Of a stretch of 64,000 nt of DNA, positions 37,221 through 46,367 are shown one piece after another. The notes beneath the pieces were generated by a model. That model saw nothing but the letters and a program-made list of their open reading frames with translations. It was not told where the DNA came from and did no database searches. The translations under genes and the position numbers were made by a program. The DNA comes from DAOPZC01 sp035353175 (lineage in GTDB: Bacteria > Verrucomicrobiota > Kiritimatiellia > RFP12 > UBA1067), in the NCBI GenBank assembly GCA_035353175.1, contig DAOPZC010000011.1, forward strand, positions 1 to 64,000. The letters are read 5' to 3'. Numbering within the stretch: position 1 is the first letter of the stretch; each line of letters opens with the position of its first letter.

Positions 37221-38513
37221 CTACGCCAGCGACCACGGGCCGCGCATCGCGCGCGTCAGCAGCCGGTTGGCCATGGCGTCGTCCGCGAAGCGTTCCTGCA
37301 CCGGGTCCCAGTCCAGCCGGCGCTGTAGCTGCATCGCGATGTTGCCGATGTTGCAGAGGTTGGTCGTCTTGTGGCCGATCGCCAGATCCGACACCGGCCG
37401 CTCGCGCGACTTCACGCACTCGATCCAGTTGCCGAAGTGGTCGCGGCTCTTGTACAGGTGCGTCTCGCCGTCGCCGATCTGCTCCTTGAGGATGCCCTCG
37501 GGGTCGGACTTCAGCTTGCCGCGCGACACGTCGAGCGTGCCCTTGTCGCCGCGGAAAATGATGTTGCCGTCATACACGCCGTCGGTGCGCGTGCGCATCC
37601 GCATCGTCACCCCGTTCGCGTAGGTGTAGCGCACGTCCACGCGCGTCGGCGCCGTGAAGAGCCCGCTGCCCGGGAAGACGCCGTGCCCCTCCACCGCCAC
37701 CGGCCCCGACTCGTCCATGCCCAGCGCCCACTGCGCGATGTCGAGGTAGTGCGCGCCCCAGTTGGTGGTCTGGCCGCCCGCGTAGTCCAGAACGTATCGG
37801 AACTGGTAGTGCGTGCGCTGCGAGGTGTAGGGCGCGTACGGCGCCGGCCCCAGCCAGAAGTCGTAGTCCAACCCCTCCGGCACAGCCTCGGGCTTCCACG
37901 TGGCGCCCACGTAGCGGTTGTTCGCCGGAATCAGCACGTCGATCTGCTTGACCGTGCCCAGCCGACCGTTGCGGATCAGCTCCGCGGCGCGGTGGAACCC
38001 CTCGGACGAGCGCTGCATCGTGCCGGTCTGCCCTACGCGCTTGTGCTTGCGCAGCTCTTCGACCAGCACCCGCCCCTCGCGGACCGTCAGCGTCAGCGGC
38101 TTCTCCACGAAGACGTCCTTGCCGTTGCGGATCGCGTCGATCGCCGGGATCGCGTGCCAGCTGTCCGGCGTCGCCACCGTGATCAGGTCGATGTCCTTGG
38201 CGCGCGTGACCTCGCGGAAGTCGCCGGTCATGCGGCAGTCCTGCGTGCCGTACTTCTCGTTGATGATCTTGGCCGCGCGCCGCTGGTGGTGGCGGTCGAC
38301 GTCCGCCACCGCCACGATGCGCACCGTGTCGCGCCCCAGCATCTGCGAAATGTGCGAAAGCCCCATGCCGCCCACGCCCACGCAAGCCACCGTCAGCACC
38401 TTGGACGGAGCGTTCTGCCCCAACACCGATGCCGGGATGATCGTCGGAAACGCCGCGGCCGCACCGGCCGCCAGTCCCGCGTTCTTCACAAATCCACGCC
38501 GTGTCACATTCAT
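37221..38513 (-). CDS. Gfo/Idh/MocA-family oxidoreductase with a Tat signal
   Basis: 430 residues. A twin-arginine signal (TRRGFVKNAGLAAGAAAAFP) indicates export of the folded protein. The Rossmann domain begins at VACVGVGGMGLSHI, with ATPDSWHA and the EKP motif (VFVEKPL). The C-terminal Gfo/Idh domain contains TTNWGAHYLDIAQWALG. Relatives oxidise or reduce sugars with bound NAD(P), and periplasmic glucose-fructose oxidoreductase is the model for an exported one. The substrate is unknown. The start at 38513 places the signal peptide at the N-terminus. Confidence 0.88.
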   Translation of the reverse strand: MNVTRRGFVKNAGLAAGAAAAFPTIIPASVLGQNAPSKVLTVACVGVGGMGLSHISQMLGRDTVRIVAVADVDRHHQRRAAKIINEKYGTQDCRMTGDFREVTRAKDIDLITVATPDSWHAIPAIDAIRNGKDVFVEKPLTLTVREGRVLVEELRKHKRVGQTGTMQRSSEGFHRAAELIRNGRLGTVKQIDVLIPANNRYVGATWKPEAVPEGLDYDFWLGPAPYAPYTSQRTHYQFRYVLDYAGGQTTNWGAHYLDIAQWALGMDESGPVAVEGHGVFPGSGLFTAPTRVDVRYTYANGVTMRMRTRTDGVYDGNIIFRGDKGTLDVSRGKLKSDPEGILKEQIGDGETHLYKSRDHFGNWIECVKSRERPVSDLAIGHKTTNLCNIGNIAMQLQRRLDWDPVQERFADDAMANRLLTRAMRGPWSLA

Positions 38514-38583
38514 CTCGATATCCTCAATCTGCTGTTTGCGTTTTGCCCGCCTCGCAAAACAGGGCGGGCTTGGGGCCCCGCCC

Positions 38584-39078
38584 CTACAGGGAACGTTCGC
38601 GCATCGCCACCGCGCCGGCGAAACCCGCCGCCTCGCGTCCTTTGACCTGGCCCGCCGCCGCACGCAGTGCGGCGTCCGCCTCGGCCCCCGGCACCTGCTC
38701 GATCGCCAGGCGCGTCAGGTGGGCCACCACCTCGTTCCCGCTCGCCAGCTTGTCCTTCAGCGCCGCCACGCTCTTCGGCGAGGCGATCAGCGACAGCAGG
38801 CGGCACACGAAACCATACCCGGCTTCCGTGCAGGCCGGATCGACGGCGATCTTGAGCAGCTTCTCCTCAAACCCGGGATACTGCGACGGGTCGGCATCGA
38901 GGATCACGCGCTCCACGGTCGAGACCATGGTCCGGTCGTCGCCGTACGCGAGTGTGCCGATCACCTTCCAGGGATCGGCGGTCTCGTTGAACTTCTTGTA
39001 GCGCGCGTCCGCCGCCTGCCCCGCCAGCGGATCGCTGGCCGCCCGCTTTCCGTCCGACACCGTTGTCTTTTCGCTCAT
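38584..39078 (-). CDS. Small HEAT-like helical protein
   Basis: 164 residues, mostly alpha-helical, with repeating patterns such as FEEKLLKIAVDPACTEAGYG and AALKDKLASGNEVVAHLTRL that resemble HEAT/PBS-lyase repeats. There is no signal peptide or membrane segment. The ATG at 39078 has GGAGAGGAG upstream. It precedes the Gfo/Idh gene by 70 bases on the same strand. I do not recognise a specific family; HEAT-like segments in this group are often fused to oxidoreductase-related proteins, so a functional link is possible. Confidence 0.55.
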   Translation of the reverse strand: MSEKTTVSDGKRAASDPLAGQAADARYKKFNETADPWKVIGTLAYGDDRTMVSTVERVILDADPSQYPGFEEKLLKIAVDPACTEAGYGFVCRLLSLIASPKSVAALKDKLASGNEVVAHLTRLAIEQVPGAEADAALRAAAGQVKGREAAGFAGAVAMRERSL

Positions 39079-39196
39079 CAACTCCTCTCCTTCTTCGGTT
39101 ACACCTGAAATGTGATCGCAATTTTACCACGCTCCGCCCACCCTGGCCACCCGGTTTTCGGCGAGCGTCCGAAAACGCTTTTGGAGAGCGGAGGCA

Positions 39197-39844
39197 TCAT
39201 CCTCTATTGAACGCGCCCATGCGCACCGCCTCCGCAAAAGCCTCGACCGTTTTGAAAACGTAGTCGGGCTTCACGACGTACAGCTTGGCAAGGTCAGCGG
39301 TCGGCGCCCACGCCGCGGCCGCCGCCCGGATGCCGCAGGCGTGAGACGCCGTGATGTCGTAAGGCGAATCCCCCACATAGAGCGCGTCTTCGCGCCGGAG
39401 CGGATAGGACGCGAAAATCTCTTCGATGCGCGCCTCTTTGACCGGGCCTTCCGGCCGGCCGGTCTTGACCACGTCGAAAACGTCCGTCATCCCGTATTGC
39501 CGGAGCGTGATCGCCAAGCTGCGCGGCCCCTTGCCCGTGACAAGCCCCAAAAAGGCCCCGGCCTTCTTCAGCTCGGCCAGCACCGCGCGGACACCCGGAA
39601 ATGGCTCAGGCCACCGGGTCTGCAGCCGCGCATAACTTTCCAGGTAACGCGCCACGCCCTCTTCGAACCGGTCCGGCGTCAGCGCCGCGACCGTGCCCTC
39701 CTCCGTAGGACCGAACGTGGCCATGATCTCGGCATCGCCCAGCGGCCGCCGCGCGAGCGGCTCCAGCGCCTCGCGGAAAGCCGCCACGCAAAGCGGCAGC
39801 GTATTGCCGAGCGTGCCGTCGAAATCGAACAAATAATGCGTCAT
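39197..39844 (-). CDS. HAD-superfamily hydrolase (phosphoglycolate phosphatase-like)
   Basis: A 215-residue phosphatase with HAD motif I DFDGTLGNT (Asp7, Asp9), motif II VTGKG, motif III Lys near RPEGPVKEARI and motif IV YVGDSPYD. The alpha-helical cap between motifs I and II is that of the Gph/PGMB subclass. It probably dephosphorylates a small metabolite such as phosphoglycolate; the substrate cannot be read from sequence. It lies 9 bases after the transglutaminase gene and may be translated with it. Confidence 0.88.
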   Translation of the reverse strand: MTHYLFDFDGTLGNTLPLCVAAFREALEPLARRPLGDAEIMATFGPTEEGTVAALTPDRFEEGVARYLESYARLQTRWPEPFPGVRAVLAELKKAGAFLGLVTGKGPRSLAITLRQYGMTDVFDVVKTGRPEGPVKEARIEEIFASYPLRREDALYVGDSPYDITASHACGIRAAAAAWAPTADLAKLYVVKPDYVFKTVEAFAEAVRMGAFNRG

Positions 39845-39853
39845 TAAAGACTC

Positions 39854-41983
39854 CTATCCGGTCGCCTTTTCCGTGCGGCGCCGCCTGCTTTTCCGGGAGC
39901 GCGCGCGGACAAGCCACGCGCGGGCTGCGGCCTCGTCCAGCGGCACGCCGTAACGGAGCGTCTGATAGCTTTCCAGCCATGCCGCCAACTCGTCCCGTCG
40001 TGCGCGCGGCAGCTCGAGCCCGGCACGCCGCAGCCACGCGCTCCAGCTTTCGGAATGACGGCGCCGCAAATGCGACGGCACCGATTGCCGCTCGATGCGC
40101 CGCATCGCCTGCGCCAGCTCAGCCCTCAGCCGGGCCGCGGACGGAACCGCACGGCGACGCGCGCGCTGCCGCAGCCACCCGAGAAAACCGAAGCCGGCCA
40201 GCACAACCGCGCCGGGGATGCTCCAGAGCACGTGCCACAAGAAAAGGAAAAACGTCTCGCCCGCATCGGCGAGCACCTCGAGAAAGTTTGCGCCTCTCAA
40301 ACCGGCGAGCAAGCGCTTCCACCCGGCGACGAGCCAGTCAAGTGCCCAACGTCCCCGGCCCGTCTGGTTCAACGAGGCGGGACGCCCGTCCGGCGGCGTC
40401 GGATCCGCCACCAGCCACCGCCCGGCCCCTTGGTCCCACACCTCGACCCATGCATGGCCTTCGCGTTCGCGGACCACCCAACGCTTCAGCCACGGGTTCC
40501 ACCCGGTGCACACAAACCCGCCGACCACGCGCGACGGGATGCCGCGGCTTCTGAACATCAGCGCCGCCGCGCTGGCGAACAGCGTGCAGGCCCCCGCTTT
40601 GCGCGCCATGAAGTCCACCAGCGGGTCGGGTTCAGACCTCATCCGCACCCCGAGGCGATAGGTGAAGTTCGAGGCGAAATGGTCCTCGACGCGACGGATC
40701 GCAGCGGGCAGCGTGGGCGCGGCAGAGAATCCGCCGCAGTCGGACACCCAGTTCGAGACGGCGCCGGACAGCGCCGCCGGCACTTCGAGATAGGCGGGAT
40801 CCACCCCGCCGTCGGGCAACGGATAGGCGCTCTCGAGCAGGCGTCCGGGAGCGACCGTCAGGTCGTACCGGTCCGGCAGCACGCCGCTCGCCGCGACCGT
40901 TCCGTTCGTTTCGGTCTGCGGAGGCGGACCGTCGCACGCCATGGCGACCGCGTTGCCGGGCAGGCAAAAGCCCGACAAAAGCGCCGGCGCGATCACTTCG
41001 ACGCGCCACGCGGCCGGGGCTACGGCGGCGCCGTGCGGCCGCTCCGGCTGCAGCGCGTATTCGCGCCTTTCGGACTCGGCACCAAACCGCTTTTCGTTCA
41101 GCGGAACGGCGGGCTTGATTTCGAGCCACCGTCCGGCACGGTAGCGGACGAAGGACTTTTCGCGTAAATAGCCGGGGAATCTTCCCGCGTCGATCAGCAG
41201 GACCACGCGCATGCGTTTCGCGAAGCCGAGCGGGAGCGGCGTCGCCAACAGAAGATCGCCGCCCGGCCGCCGCGACACGCGCTCCGCATACATCACCCAG
41301 CCGAACAATGTCTTCTGGAGTTGCTGAGCGCCCCGCTCAACCGGCAGGCGTAATCCAATCGCCATCGCCACGACCGCGATCAGACACAGCGTCCGCCGGC
41401 CCAGCTCGCCAGAGCCGGGCGCAAGTCCCTCGTCGGAGCGCAGCGCCGTCAGCCGCTGTGCGAGATCCGCCGCGACCAGCAGCGCGACAAGTCCCCAGAT
41501 GATCAGCACCGCGTGTCCGTCGGCCGCTCCGGGCGTGCCCGGCATCCGCGCCAGCACAACCATGGCCATGGGCAGCGCGCCCACCGCGACCAGCGTCACC
41601 GCGTCGATCGACGAGCGGAAGAAGAGCGCAGTCAACCCCAGCGCGAAGGCCACCGTGGCGATGCGGTCGATCGCCCGGCTCTCCTCGACGGCCTGCTCCG
41701 GCGGCACCAGGCGCGTCACGTTGGCCACGAGGCAGGCGACCGTGAGCAGCACCCCGCTCCAGACGACCCAACGCGTCGTCGACGGCAAAGGGCGCGGCCA
41801 GGCCACGGCCAGCGCCGACAGACCCGACGCGAGGAGCAGAAGTCCCTGACTCGCCTCCCGGCAATACCACCACGCGCACCACAGCAGAACCAGCGCGCCG
41901 CACAGCACGGGCCAGCGGCTGCGAGGCGGGGCCGAAGCCGTCGGGGCACGGGAAAAGAACCATGTGGCCCAGCGGGACTTCAT
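39854..41983 (-). CDS. Membrane transglutaminase-like protein (TgpA type)
   Basis: A 709-residue protein with about six N-terminal membrane helices, a periplasmic region, and a transglutaminase-like domain. The triad is visible as Cys in RKAGACTLFASA, His in GHAWVEVW and Asp in WLVADPTPPDG. One more helix (VLWSIPGAVVLAGFGFLGW) is followed by a basic C-terminal tail. The architecture and the ATGA overlap with the DUF58 gene match the moxR-DUF58-tgpA cluster common in bacteria. Its substrate is unknown in most species. Confidence 0.88.
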   Translation of the reverse strand: MKSRWATWFFSRAPTASAPPRSRWPVLCGALVLLWCAWWYCREASQGLLLLASGLSALAVAWPRPLPSTTRWVVWSGVLLTVACLVANVTRLVPPEQAVEESRAIDRIATVAFALGLTALFFRSSIDAVTLVAVGALPMAMVVLARMPGTPGAADGHAVLIIWGLVALLVAADLAQRLTALRSDEGLAPGSGELGRRTLCLIAVVAMAIGLRLPVERGAQQLQKTLFGWVMYAERVSRRPGGDLLLATPLPLGFAKRMRVVLLIDAGRFPGYLREKSFVRYRAGRWLEIKPAVPLNEKRFGAESERREYALQPERPHGAAVAPAAWRVEVIAPALLSGFCLPGNAVAMACDGPPPQTETNGTVAASGVLPDRYDLTVAPGRLLESAYPLPDGGVDPAYLEVPAALSGAVSNWVSDCGGFSAAPTLPAAIRRVEDHFASNFTYRLGVRMRSEPDPLVDFMARKAGACTLFASAAALMFRSRGIPSRVVGGFVCTGWNPWLKRWVVREREGHAWVEVWDQGAGRWLVADPTPPDGRPASLNQTGRGRWALDWLVAGWKRLLAGLRGANFLEVLADAGETFFLFLWHVLWSIPGAVVLAGFGFLGWLRQRARRRAVPSAARLRAELAQAMRRIERQSVPSHLRRRHSESWSAWLRRAGLELPRARRDELAAWLESYQTLRYGVPLDEAAARAWLVRARSRKSRRRRTEKATG

Positions 41984-43308
41984 AAGCTGAGCACCTTTCC
42001 GTCAAGAACATCGCGGGCCGAGAGGCGGACCACCTCGGCCGGCACGCCGGCGGCGGCGCTGCCGCGCGGCTCCAGCAATACGACCTTCAGCCCGGTCTCG
42101 CACGCGCCAAGCTCGCGCACCAGCGCAGCGCGACGCGCGTCCCAGCCCGTCAAGATCAGGCAGACGCTTTGGATTGCGCGGATCTCATCGAACAGGAGCG
42201 GCTCCAACCGGTCGAGCGGGTCGTCGCGGCAAGGCTCGATCGCGGCCAGAATATCCAGCACCTCTTCGAGATACCCGACGCGTCCCGCGCTGACGAACCG
42301 GAACACCCGCGGCCCAGCCACCAGCAGTTCCAGCACACGGTCGGTCACGGACAGCGCATCGGTGATCGCGGCGGCCAACGACAACGCGGCCTCGACCGGA
42401 TCTTCGCGCAGGAGGCCGGCACGCAGGCGCCCCAGCGCGCCCCGCTCGCGCGTGTCGATCAGCACAGCCGTGCGGGAGCGCCCTTCGGACTGGAACTCTT
42501 TCACCACCGGCACGCCCAGACGCGCCGAGGAGCGCGGGTGCACGTGGCGAAGCGCGTCACCTTCGCGGAACTCGCGGCACCCGTGGAACTCTAACGCCTC
42601 GCGCGCCAGTTCGCGGGCGGTGGACAGGTCTTGCCGGTTGCGGTTGCCCAGCGGGATATCAAGCGACGCCAGCCGGGCGTACCGCGGATACACGGAGAGA
42701 AATCGCTCCTGCGCCGACGTGCGGCCCCAGCGCCAAAATCCGCAGGGAAAAGCCGAATCGTACCGTAGCGCGGGCAGCGTATAGACGCCCCGCGCCAAGG
42801 CATGGCCGGCGGCGGAAACCGTTTCCACCGCGCCCGGCGGCAGGACCGCCAGCCGGGCGCGGTGCCGCCTCAGGCTGAGCCAGTCCGAAAAGACCAGCGT
42901 ATCGACGGACAAGTCGCGGGCAATGCCCCTCCCCCGGTTGCGGACCGTGTAGCGCGTCTCGAAGCGGCTGCCGCATTCGACGCGCACCGGCATCTGCACC
43001 GCGATCTCCAGCCGCGGACACGCGAGCAACCCTGTAGCCATGCAGGAAAAGATCCAGGCCGACACCGCAAAACCCAGCGGCAGAATGCGGCTGTCGAAAC
43101 CCACCAGCAGCATCAGGGCCGTCGGGCCGGCTCCGACCGCACCGAGCACGAACAGCCGCGGCGTCGTGTGCGCGACCAGCCAGTAGTACGCCCAGCAGAC
43201 CATCGGGAAACTGCGCGTGAGCCGGGAACGCCGGCCGTGCTGGTAGCCGATCGGCGGATTCCGCAGGCGCTGCCAAAGGTGTACCAGGCGTGTGGGCCGC
43301 ATGCTCAT
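41980..43308 (-). CDS. DUF58-family protein
   Basis: 442 residues from the start at 43308. Two N-terminal hydrophobic helices (about 45-85) precede a beta-rich region and the DUF58 core: CREFREGDALRHVHPRSSARLGVPVVKEF, then a von Willebrand A-like domain (TAVLIDTRERG). It probably works with the MoxR chaperone. The reading frame runs open to 44355, but that part overlaps moxR and is rejected. Both ends have ATGA overlaps (moxR before, transglutaminase after), which implies fixed stoichiometry. Confidence 0.88.
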   Translation of the reverse strand: MSMRPTRLVHLWQRLRNPPIGYQHGRRSRLTRSFPMVCWAYYWLVAHTTPRLFVLGAVGAGPTALMLLVGFDSRILPLGFAVSAWIFSCMATGLLACPRLEIAVQMPVRVECGSRFETRYTVRNRGRGIARDLSVDTLVFSDWLSLRRHRARLAVLPPGAVETVSAAGHALARGVYTLPALRYDSAFPCGFWRWGRTSAQERFLSVYPRYARLASLDIPLGNRNRQDLSTARELAREALEFHGCREFREGDALRHVHPRSSARLGVPVVKEFQSEGRSRTAVLIDTRERGALGRLRAGLLREDPVEAALSLAAAITDALSVTDRVLELLVAGPRVFRFVSAGRVGYLEEVLDILAAIEPCRDDPLDRLEPLLFDEIRAIQSVCLILTGWDARRAALVRELGACETGLKVVLLEPRGSAAAGVPAEVVRLSARDVLDGKVLSL

Positions 43309-44261
43309 GCAGGCACCGGTTCCACACGCAACGCCTCGGCGACCACCGTCTCGCCGGTCAGCCCGCCATGGCGCGCCTTTACGTCGATCACGAGCCGGTG
43401 CGCCAGCACCGGAACGGCCATCCGCTGAACGTCCTCGGGGCGAACCATGCGCCGACCGGCCAGAAAGGCCGCCGCCTGCGCGCAGCGCCGCAGATCCAGC
43501 GACCCGCGCGGGCTCGCGCCCAGCCGCAGCCGCACGTCGCGGCGCGTCCGCCCGACGAGGCGCACGATGTAGTCGAGCACGGAATCTTCGATCTCCACCT
43601 CGCGCACCTCGGCCTGCAGGCGGTTGAGCGTGTCCGTGTCCAGCACCGCACGGAGCGCGTCCAGCGGCTGGGAGACCGCCTGGTCGTCGAGCATCCGGCG
43701 CTCGTTCGCGGCGTCGGGATAGCCGAGTGACAGACGCAGGCAAAAGCGGTCCAGCTGGGCTTCGGGAAGCGGATAGGTGCCGTTGTATTCGATCGGGTTC
43801 TGCGTGGCGAGTACGAGAAACGGACGCGGCAGCGGACGCGTCGCGCCTTCGATGGACACCTGCCGCTCGCCCATGGCTTCGAGCAGGGCCGACTGCGTGC
43901 GCGGCGAGGCGCGGTTGATCTCGTCCGCCAACACGATATTGGCGAAGACCGGGCCGGGCCGGAACGTGAAACTGCCGTTGGCGGCGGAGTAGATCATACC
44001 GCCCACGATATCGGTCGGCAGCAGGTCCGGCGTGAACTGGACGCGCGAGAAGCTGGCCGACAGCGACACGGCCAGCGCCTTGGCCAGCGTCGTTTTGCCG
44101 GTGCCGGGCACGTCCTCGATCAGCACATGGCCGTCCGCCAGCATCGCGACCAGCAGCTGATCGATCGCCTCGCTTTTGCCGCGGATGACCGCCGAAAGAT
44201 TCTCTTGCAGCCGCGCCAACACCGCGTGAGGCGCCCGTGTCGCATCCAAGCCCATATTCAT
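43305..44261 (-). CDS. MoxR-type AAA+ ATPase
   Basis: A 318-residue AAA+ chaperone. Walker A is EDVPGTGKTTLAKA, Walker B is VLADEINRA, with LLEAMGERQVSIEG and ATQNPIEYNGTYPLPEAQLDRF as the sensor-1 region. MoxR proteins assist assembly of envelope or metal-dependent complexes, often with a VWA partner, here the DUF58 protein. First gene of a three- or four-gene operon. Confidence 0.94.
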   Translation of the reverse strand: MNMGLDATRAPHAVLARLQENLSAVIRGKSEAIDQLLVAMLADGHVLIEDVPGTGKTTLAKALAVSLSASFSRVQFTPDLLPTDIVGGMIYSAANGSFTFRPGPVFANIVLADEINRASPRTQSALLEAMGERQVSIEGATRPLPRPFLVLATQNPIEYNGTYPLPEAQLDRFCLRLSLGYPDAANERRMLDDQAVSQPLDALRAVLDTDTLNRLQAEVREVEIEDSVLDYIVRLVGRTRRDVRLRLGASPRGSLDLRRCAQAAAFLAGRRMVRPEDVQRMAVPVLAHRLVIDVKARHGGLTGETVVAEALRVEPVPA

Positions 44262-44438
44262 GCCGCCAGTTTAACTTCCACGCGAATCCCCTGCAAGCGT
44301 CATGTGTCAGGCCGCCTCTCCCCCTGAACGTTGAACGCCCGGAAATGAGCGTCATCTTCCCTTCCCGTTAAAACGCCGCCGCCCGCTCACCGCAACTTTT
44401 CCGATGACCGCCTATCGATGAAATGGTACTTTTGATTC

Positions 44439-45587
44439 ATGAATATGAACAAACGCGAATTTATCATGGGAACCGGCCTGCTGGGGGCGGCGGGCTGCGT
44501 CATGGCCAATCCTCCGGGAGCCATGGGCCAGACCGGCGCGAAAACATCAACCGTCTTCAACGTGCGCGATTTCGGCGCGGCGGGCGACGGCAAAACGCCG
44601 GACTCCGCCGCAGTCCAGAAGGCGCTCGACGCGGCCGGCGCGGTCAGCGGCACCGTCTACTTTCCGTCGGGCAAGTACCTCTGCCACGACCTCAAGGCCC
44701 AGGCCCACACGACGCTTCTGGCCGAGCCGCAGTGGGGTTACCGGGGCGACGCTGGCGCGATGCTGATCCTCGACTCGGAGGATGCCGACTGCGTGCTCAA
44801 CATCACGGGCGCTTTCGGCGTGCACCTGCGCGGCCTCTTTCTGCAGGGCAAGCGGACCGCCAAAAAGGCTATCCACGGCATTTTTCTCAACAACCCCGAG
44901 AAATACAGCACGCAGGAGGACTCGATCGTGATCGACGACTGCAAGGTCGAGCGCTTCTCGGGGCACGGCGTGCACCTGCTGCGCATCTGGCTCTTCATCA
45001 TCCGCCACAGCATCATGCAGGACAACAAGGGCTGCGGCATCCAGATCACGGGCTGGGACGGCTTCGTGACCGACAACCAGCTCTCCGGCAACGGCAGCCA
45101 CGGCTTCGGCTGCGAGGGCGTGGGCTCGACCGTCATGTTCACCGCCAACCGCGTGGAGTGGAACCGGGGCTACGGACTGTACCTCTGCGGCGGCGACACG
45201 TGGAACGTCACCGGCAACTGCTTCGACCGCAACTGGGGCGCGGGCGTTTGCGCGCTCAACATGCGCACGACCACGATCACCGGCAACATCTTCCGGCGCT
45301 GCGGCAAAGACAGCAACCTGCTGGCCGAGGGCGAGCGCTCCTGCCAAGTCCGGCTGGAAGAATGCAGCGGCTTCACCTTCGTCGCGAACGCCTGCCTCGC
45401 GGGCCGCGACGACGGCGGCAAGGGCAAGTATACCCCGCAGGTCGGCTTCATCCTGCGCAATCTCAGCTTCAGCGTGATCTCGTCCAATACACTTTTCCAA
45501 GGTTACATGGAAGAAATGGTCTCAGACCTCGGCGGGCACGGGAAGGATTACGTCTTCGTCAACAACGTCGGCTGCCCGATGAAATGA
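44439..45587 (+). CDS. Secreted right-handed beta-helix protein (pectate-lyase superfamily)
   Basis: 382 residues. The N-terminus has a Lys-Arg Tat/Sec-like signal (NKREFIMGTGLLGAAGCVMA). NVRDFGAAGDGKTPDSAAVQKALDAA is the typical opening of pectate_lyase_3 proteins. The rest is a parallel beta-helix with repeating N-x-I/V-x-G-N turns (ITGWDGFVTDNQLSGNG, WNVTGNCFDRNWGAG, TITGNIFRRCG). Such proteins cleave or bind polysaccharides, but no catalytic residues can be assigned. It is monocistronic, and no good ribosome site is seen before the ATG; a second ATG at 44445 is possible. Confidence 0.8.
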   Translation: MNMNKREFIMGTGLLGAAGCVMANPPGAMGQTGAKTSTVFNVRDFGAAGDGKTPDSAAVQKALDAAGAVSGTVYFPSGKYLCHDLKAQAHTTLLAEPQWGYRGDAGAMLILDSEDADCVLNITGAFGVHLRGLFLQGKRTAKKAIHGIFLNNPEKYSTQEDSIVIDDCKVERFSGHGVHLLRIWLFIIRHSIMQDNKGCGIQITGWDGFVTDNQLSGNGSHGFGCEGVGSTVMFTANRVEWNRGYGLYLCGGDTWNVTGNCFDRNWGAGVCALNMRTTTITGNIFRRCGKDSNLLAEGERSCQVRLEECSGFTFVANACLAGRDDGGKGKYTPQVGFILRNLSFSVISSNTLFQGYMEEMVSDLGGHGKDYVFVNNVGCPMK

Positions 45588-45629
45588 GGCCTGCCGCCAA
45601 GCGGTTACGCGCGCGCACCAGCGCGCGGC

Positions 45630-46019
45630 TCACCGCTCGCTCGGCACCCACCGGCCTTCGACGACGGACGCCTCCCCGTCGCCGGGCCAAGGGGGCATCG
45701 TCACGGCGACCGCCGCGAGTGCATCCGGGCCGAACGACCTGAACTGGAAGCGCGCGCCCAAGGGGATCGTCAGGCAATCGCCCGGAGCCAAGGCGACCGT
45801 CTCTTCGCGTCCGCCCTGCTCGCGCCACATCTCGCCGCGCCCCCCGACAATGTACCAAATCTCTTCGACGGTCCTGTGGACCACGGCAAGGGAGACGCGG
45901 CCCGGCGCCAGTTCGAAATGCGCCATCGTGCCGCCGTCCAATCCCAACAGCACCCGCACATCGGAACCGTCCGGAGCCACGACATCCGGCCGCGCCGGCA
46001 GCCGCTTGGTCTGAAACAT
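45630..46019 (-). CDS. Cupin-domain protein
   Basis: A 129-residue single-domain cupin. Motif 1 is present in modified form (HFELAPGRVSLAVVHRTVEEIWYIVGG) and motif 2 as PGDCLTIPLGARFQFRS. The His/Glu metal set is incomplete in motif 2, where the usual His is replaced. Small cupins of this kind are often sugar-binding or isomerase-like, with no fixed function. It is convergent with the beta-helix gene and has AGGAAAGGGG before its ATG. Confidence 0.85.
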   Translation of the reverse strand: MFQTKRLPARPDVVAPDGSDVRVLLGLDGGTMAHFELAPGRVSLAVVHRTVEEIWYIVGGRGEMWREQGGREETVALAPGDCLTIPLGARFQFRSFGPDALAAVAVTMPPWPGDGEASVVEGRWVPSER

Positions 46020-46086
46020 CGCATGCCCCTTTCCTGAAATTTCATGTTGCTCGTGAACAGATGTGAGGTCTCCGCTGCCGGCGCGC

Positions 46087-46299
46087 TCACCGCACGGAAA
46101 TCAACGTGCCCGCCCCTTCGCTGCACAGCACGTTGAGCACGCCTGTGCCGGTGAAGAGAGCGCTCTTGTACTGGGCCGAGGAAGACGAGGAACCGTAACT
46201 GCCGACCGGCAGGCCCCCCGTCCACGTTTTTTCGGCGGCGAAAAGCGCCCCGGCGAAAAAGCAACACACGCCCATGAACACAACGCTGAATGTTCTCAC
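46087..46299 (-). CDS. Miniature beta-strand repeat protein, 70 residues
   Basis: The GTG start at 46299 has AGAGGAG upstream. A signal peptide (residues 1-21, ending FAA) is followed by KTWTGG, the usual first strand of the large neighbours, and then at once by their C-terminal module (GSYG, then ALFTGTGVLNVL) and a tail ending GAGTLISVR. It therefore looks like the 1043-residue neighbour with its whole repeat region removed. It lies 68 bases downstream of that gene. It may be a functional cap or a deletion remnant; the intact frame and good ribosome site favour expression. Confidence 0.6.
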   Translation of the reverse strand: MRTFSVVFMGVCCFFAGALFAAEKTWTGGLPVGSYGSSSSSAQYKSALFTGTGVLNVLCSEGAGTLISVR

Positions 46300-46367
46300 C
46301 GCCTATCTCCTCTCGAATCGTCCGCCTTTTTAAGGAAGCTCCGCGGACCACCGCGTTCTGGAACCGG

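Noticed and set aside
43309..44355. Upstream extension of the DUF58 frame
   Set aside because: It is an alternative frame of the moxR gene; the ATGA overlap at 43305-43308 marks the real start.
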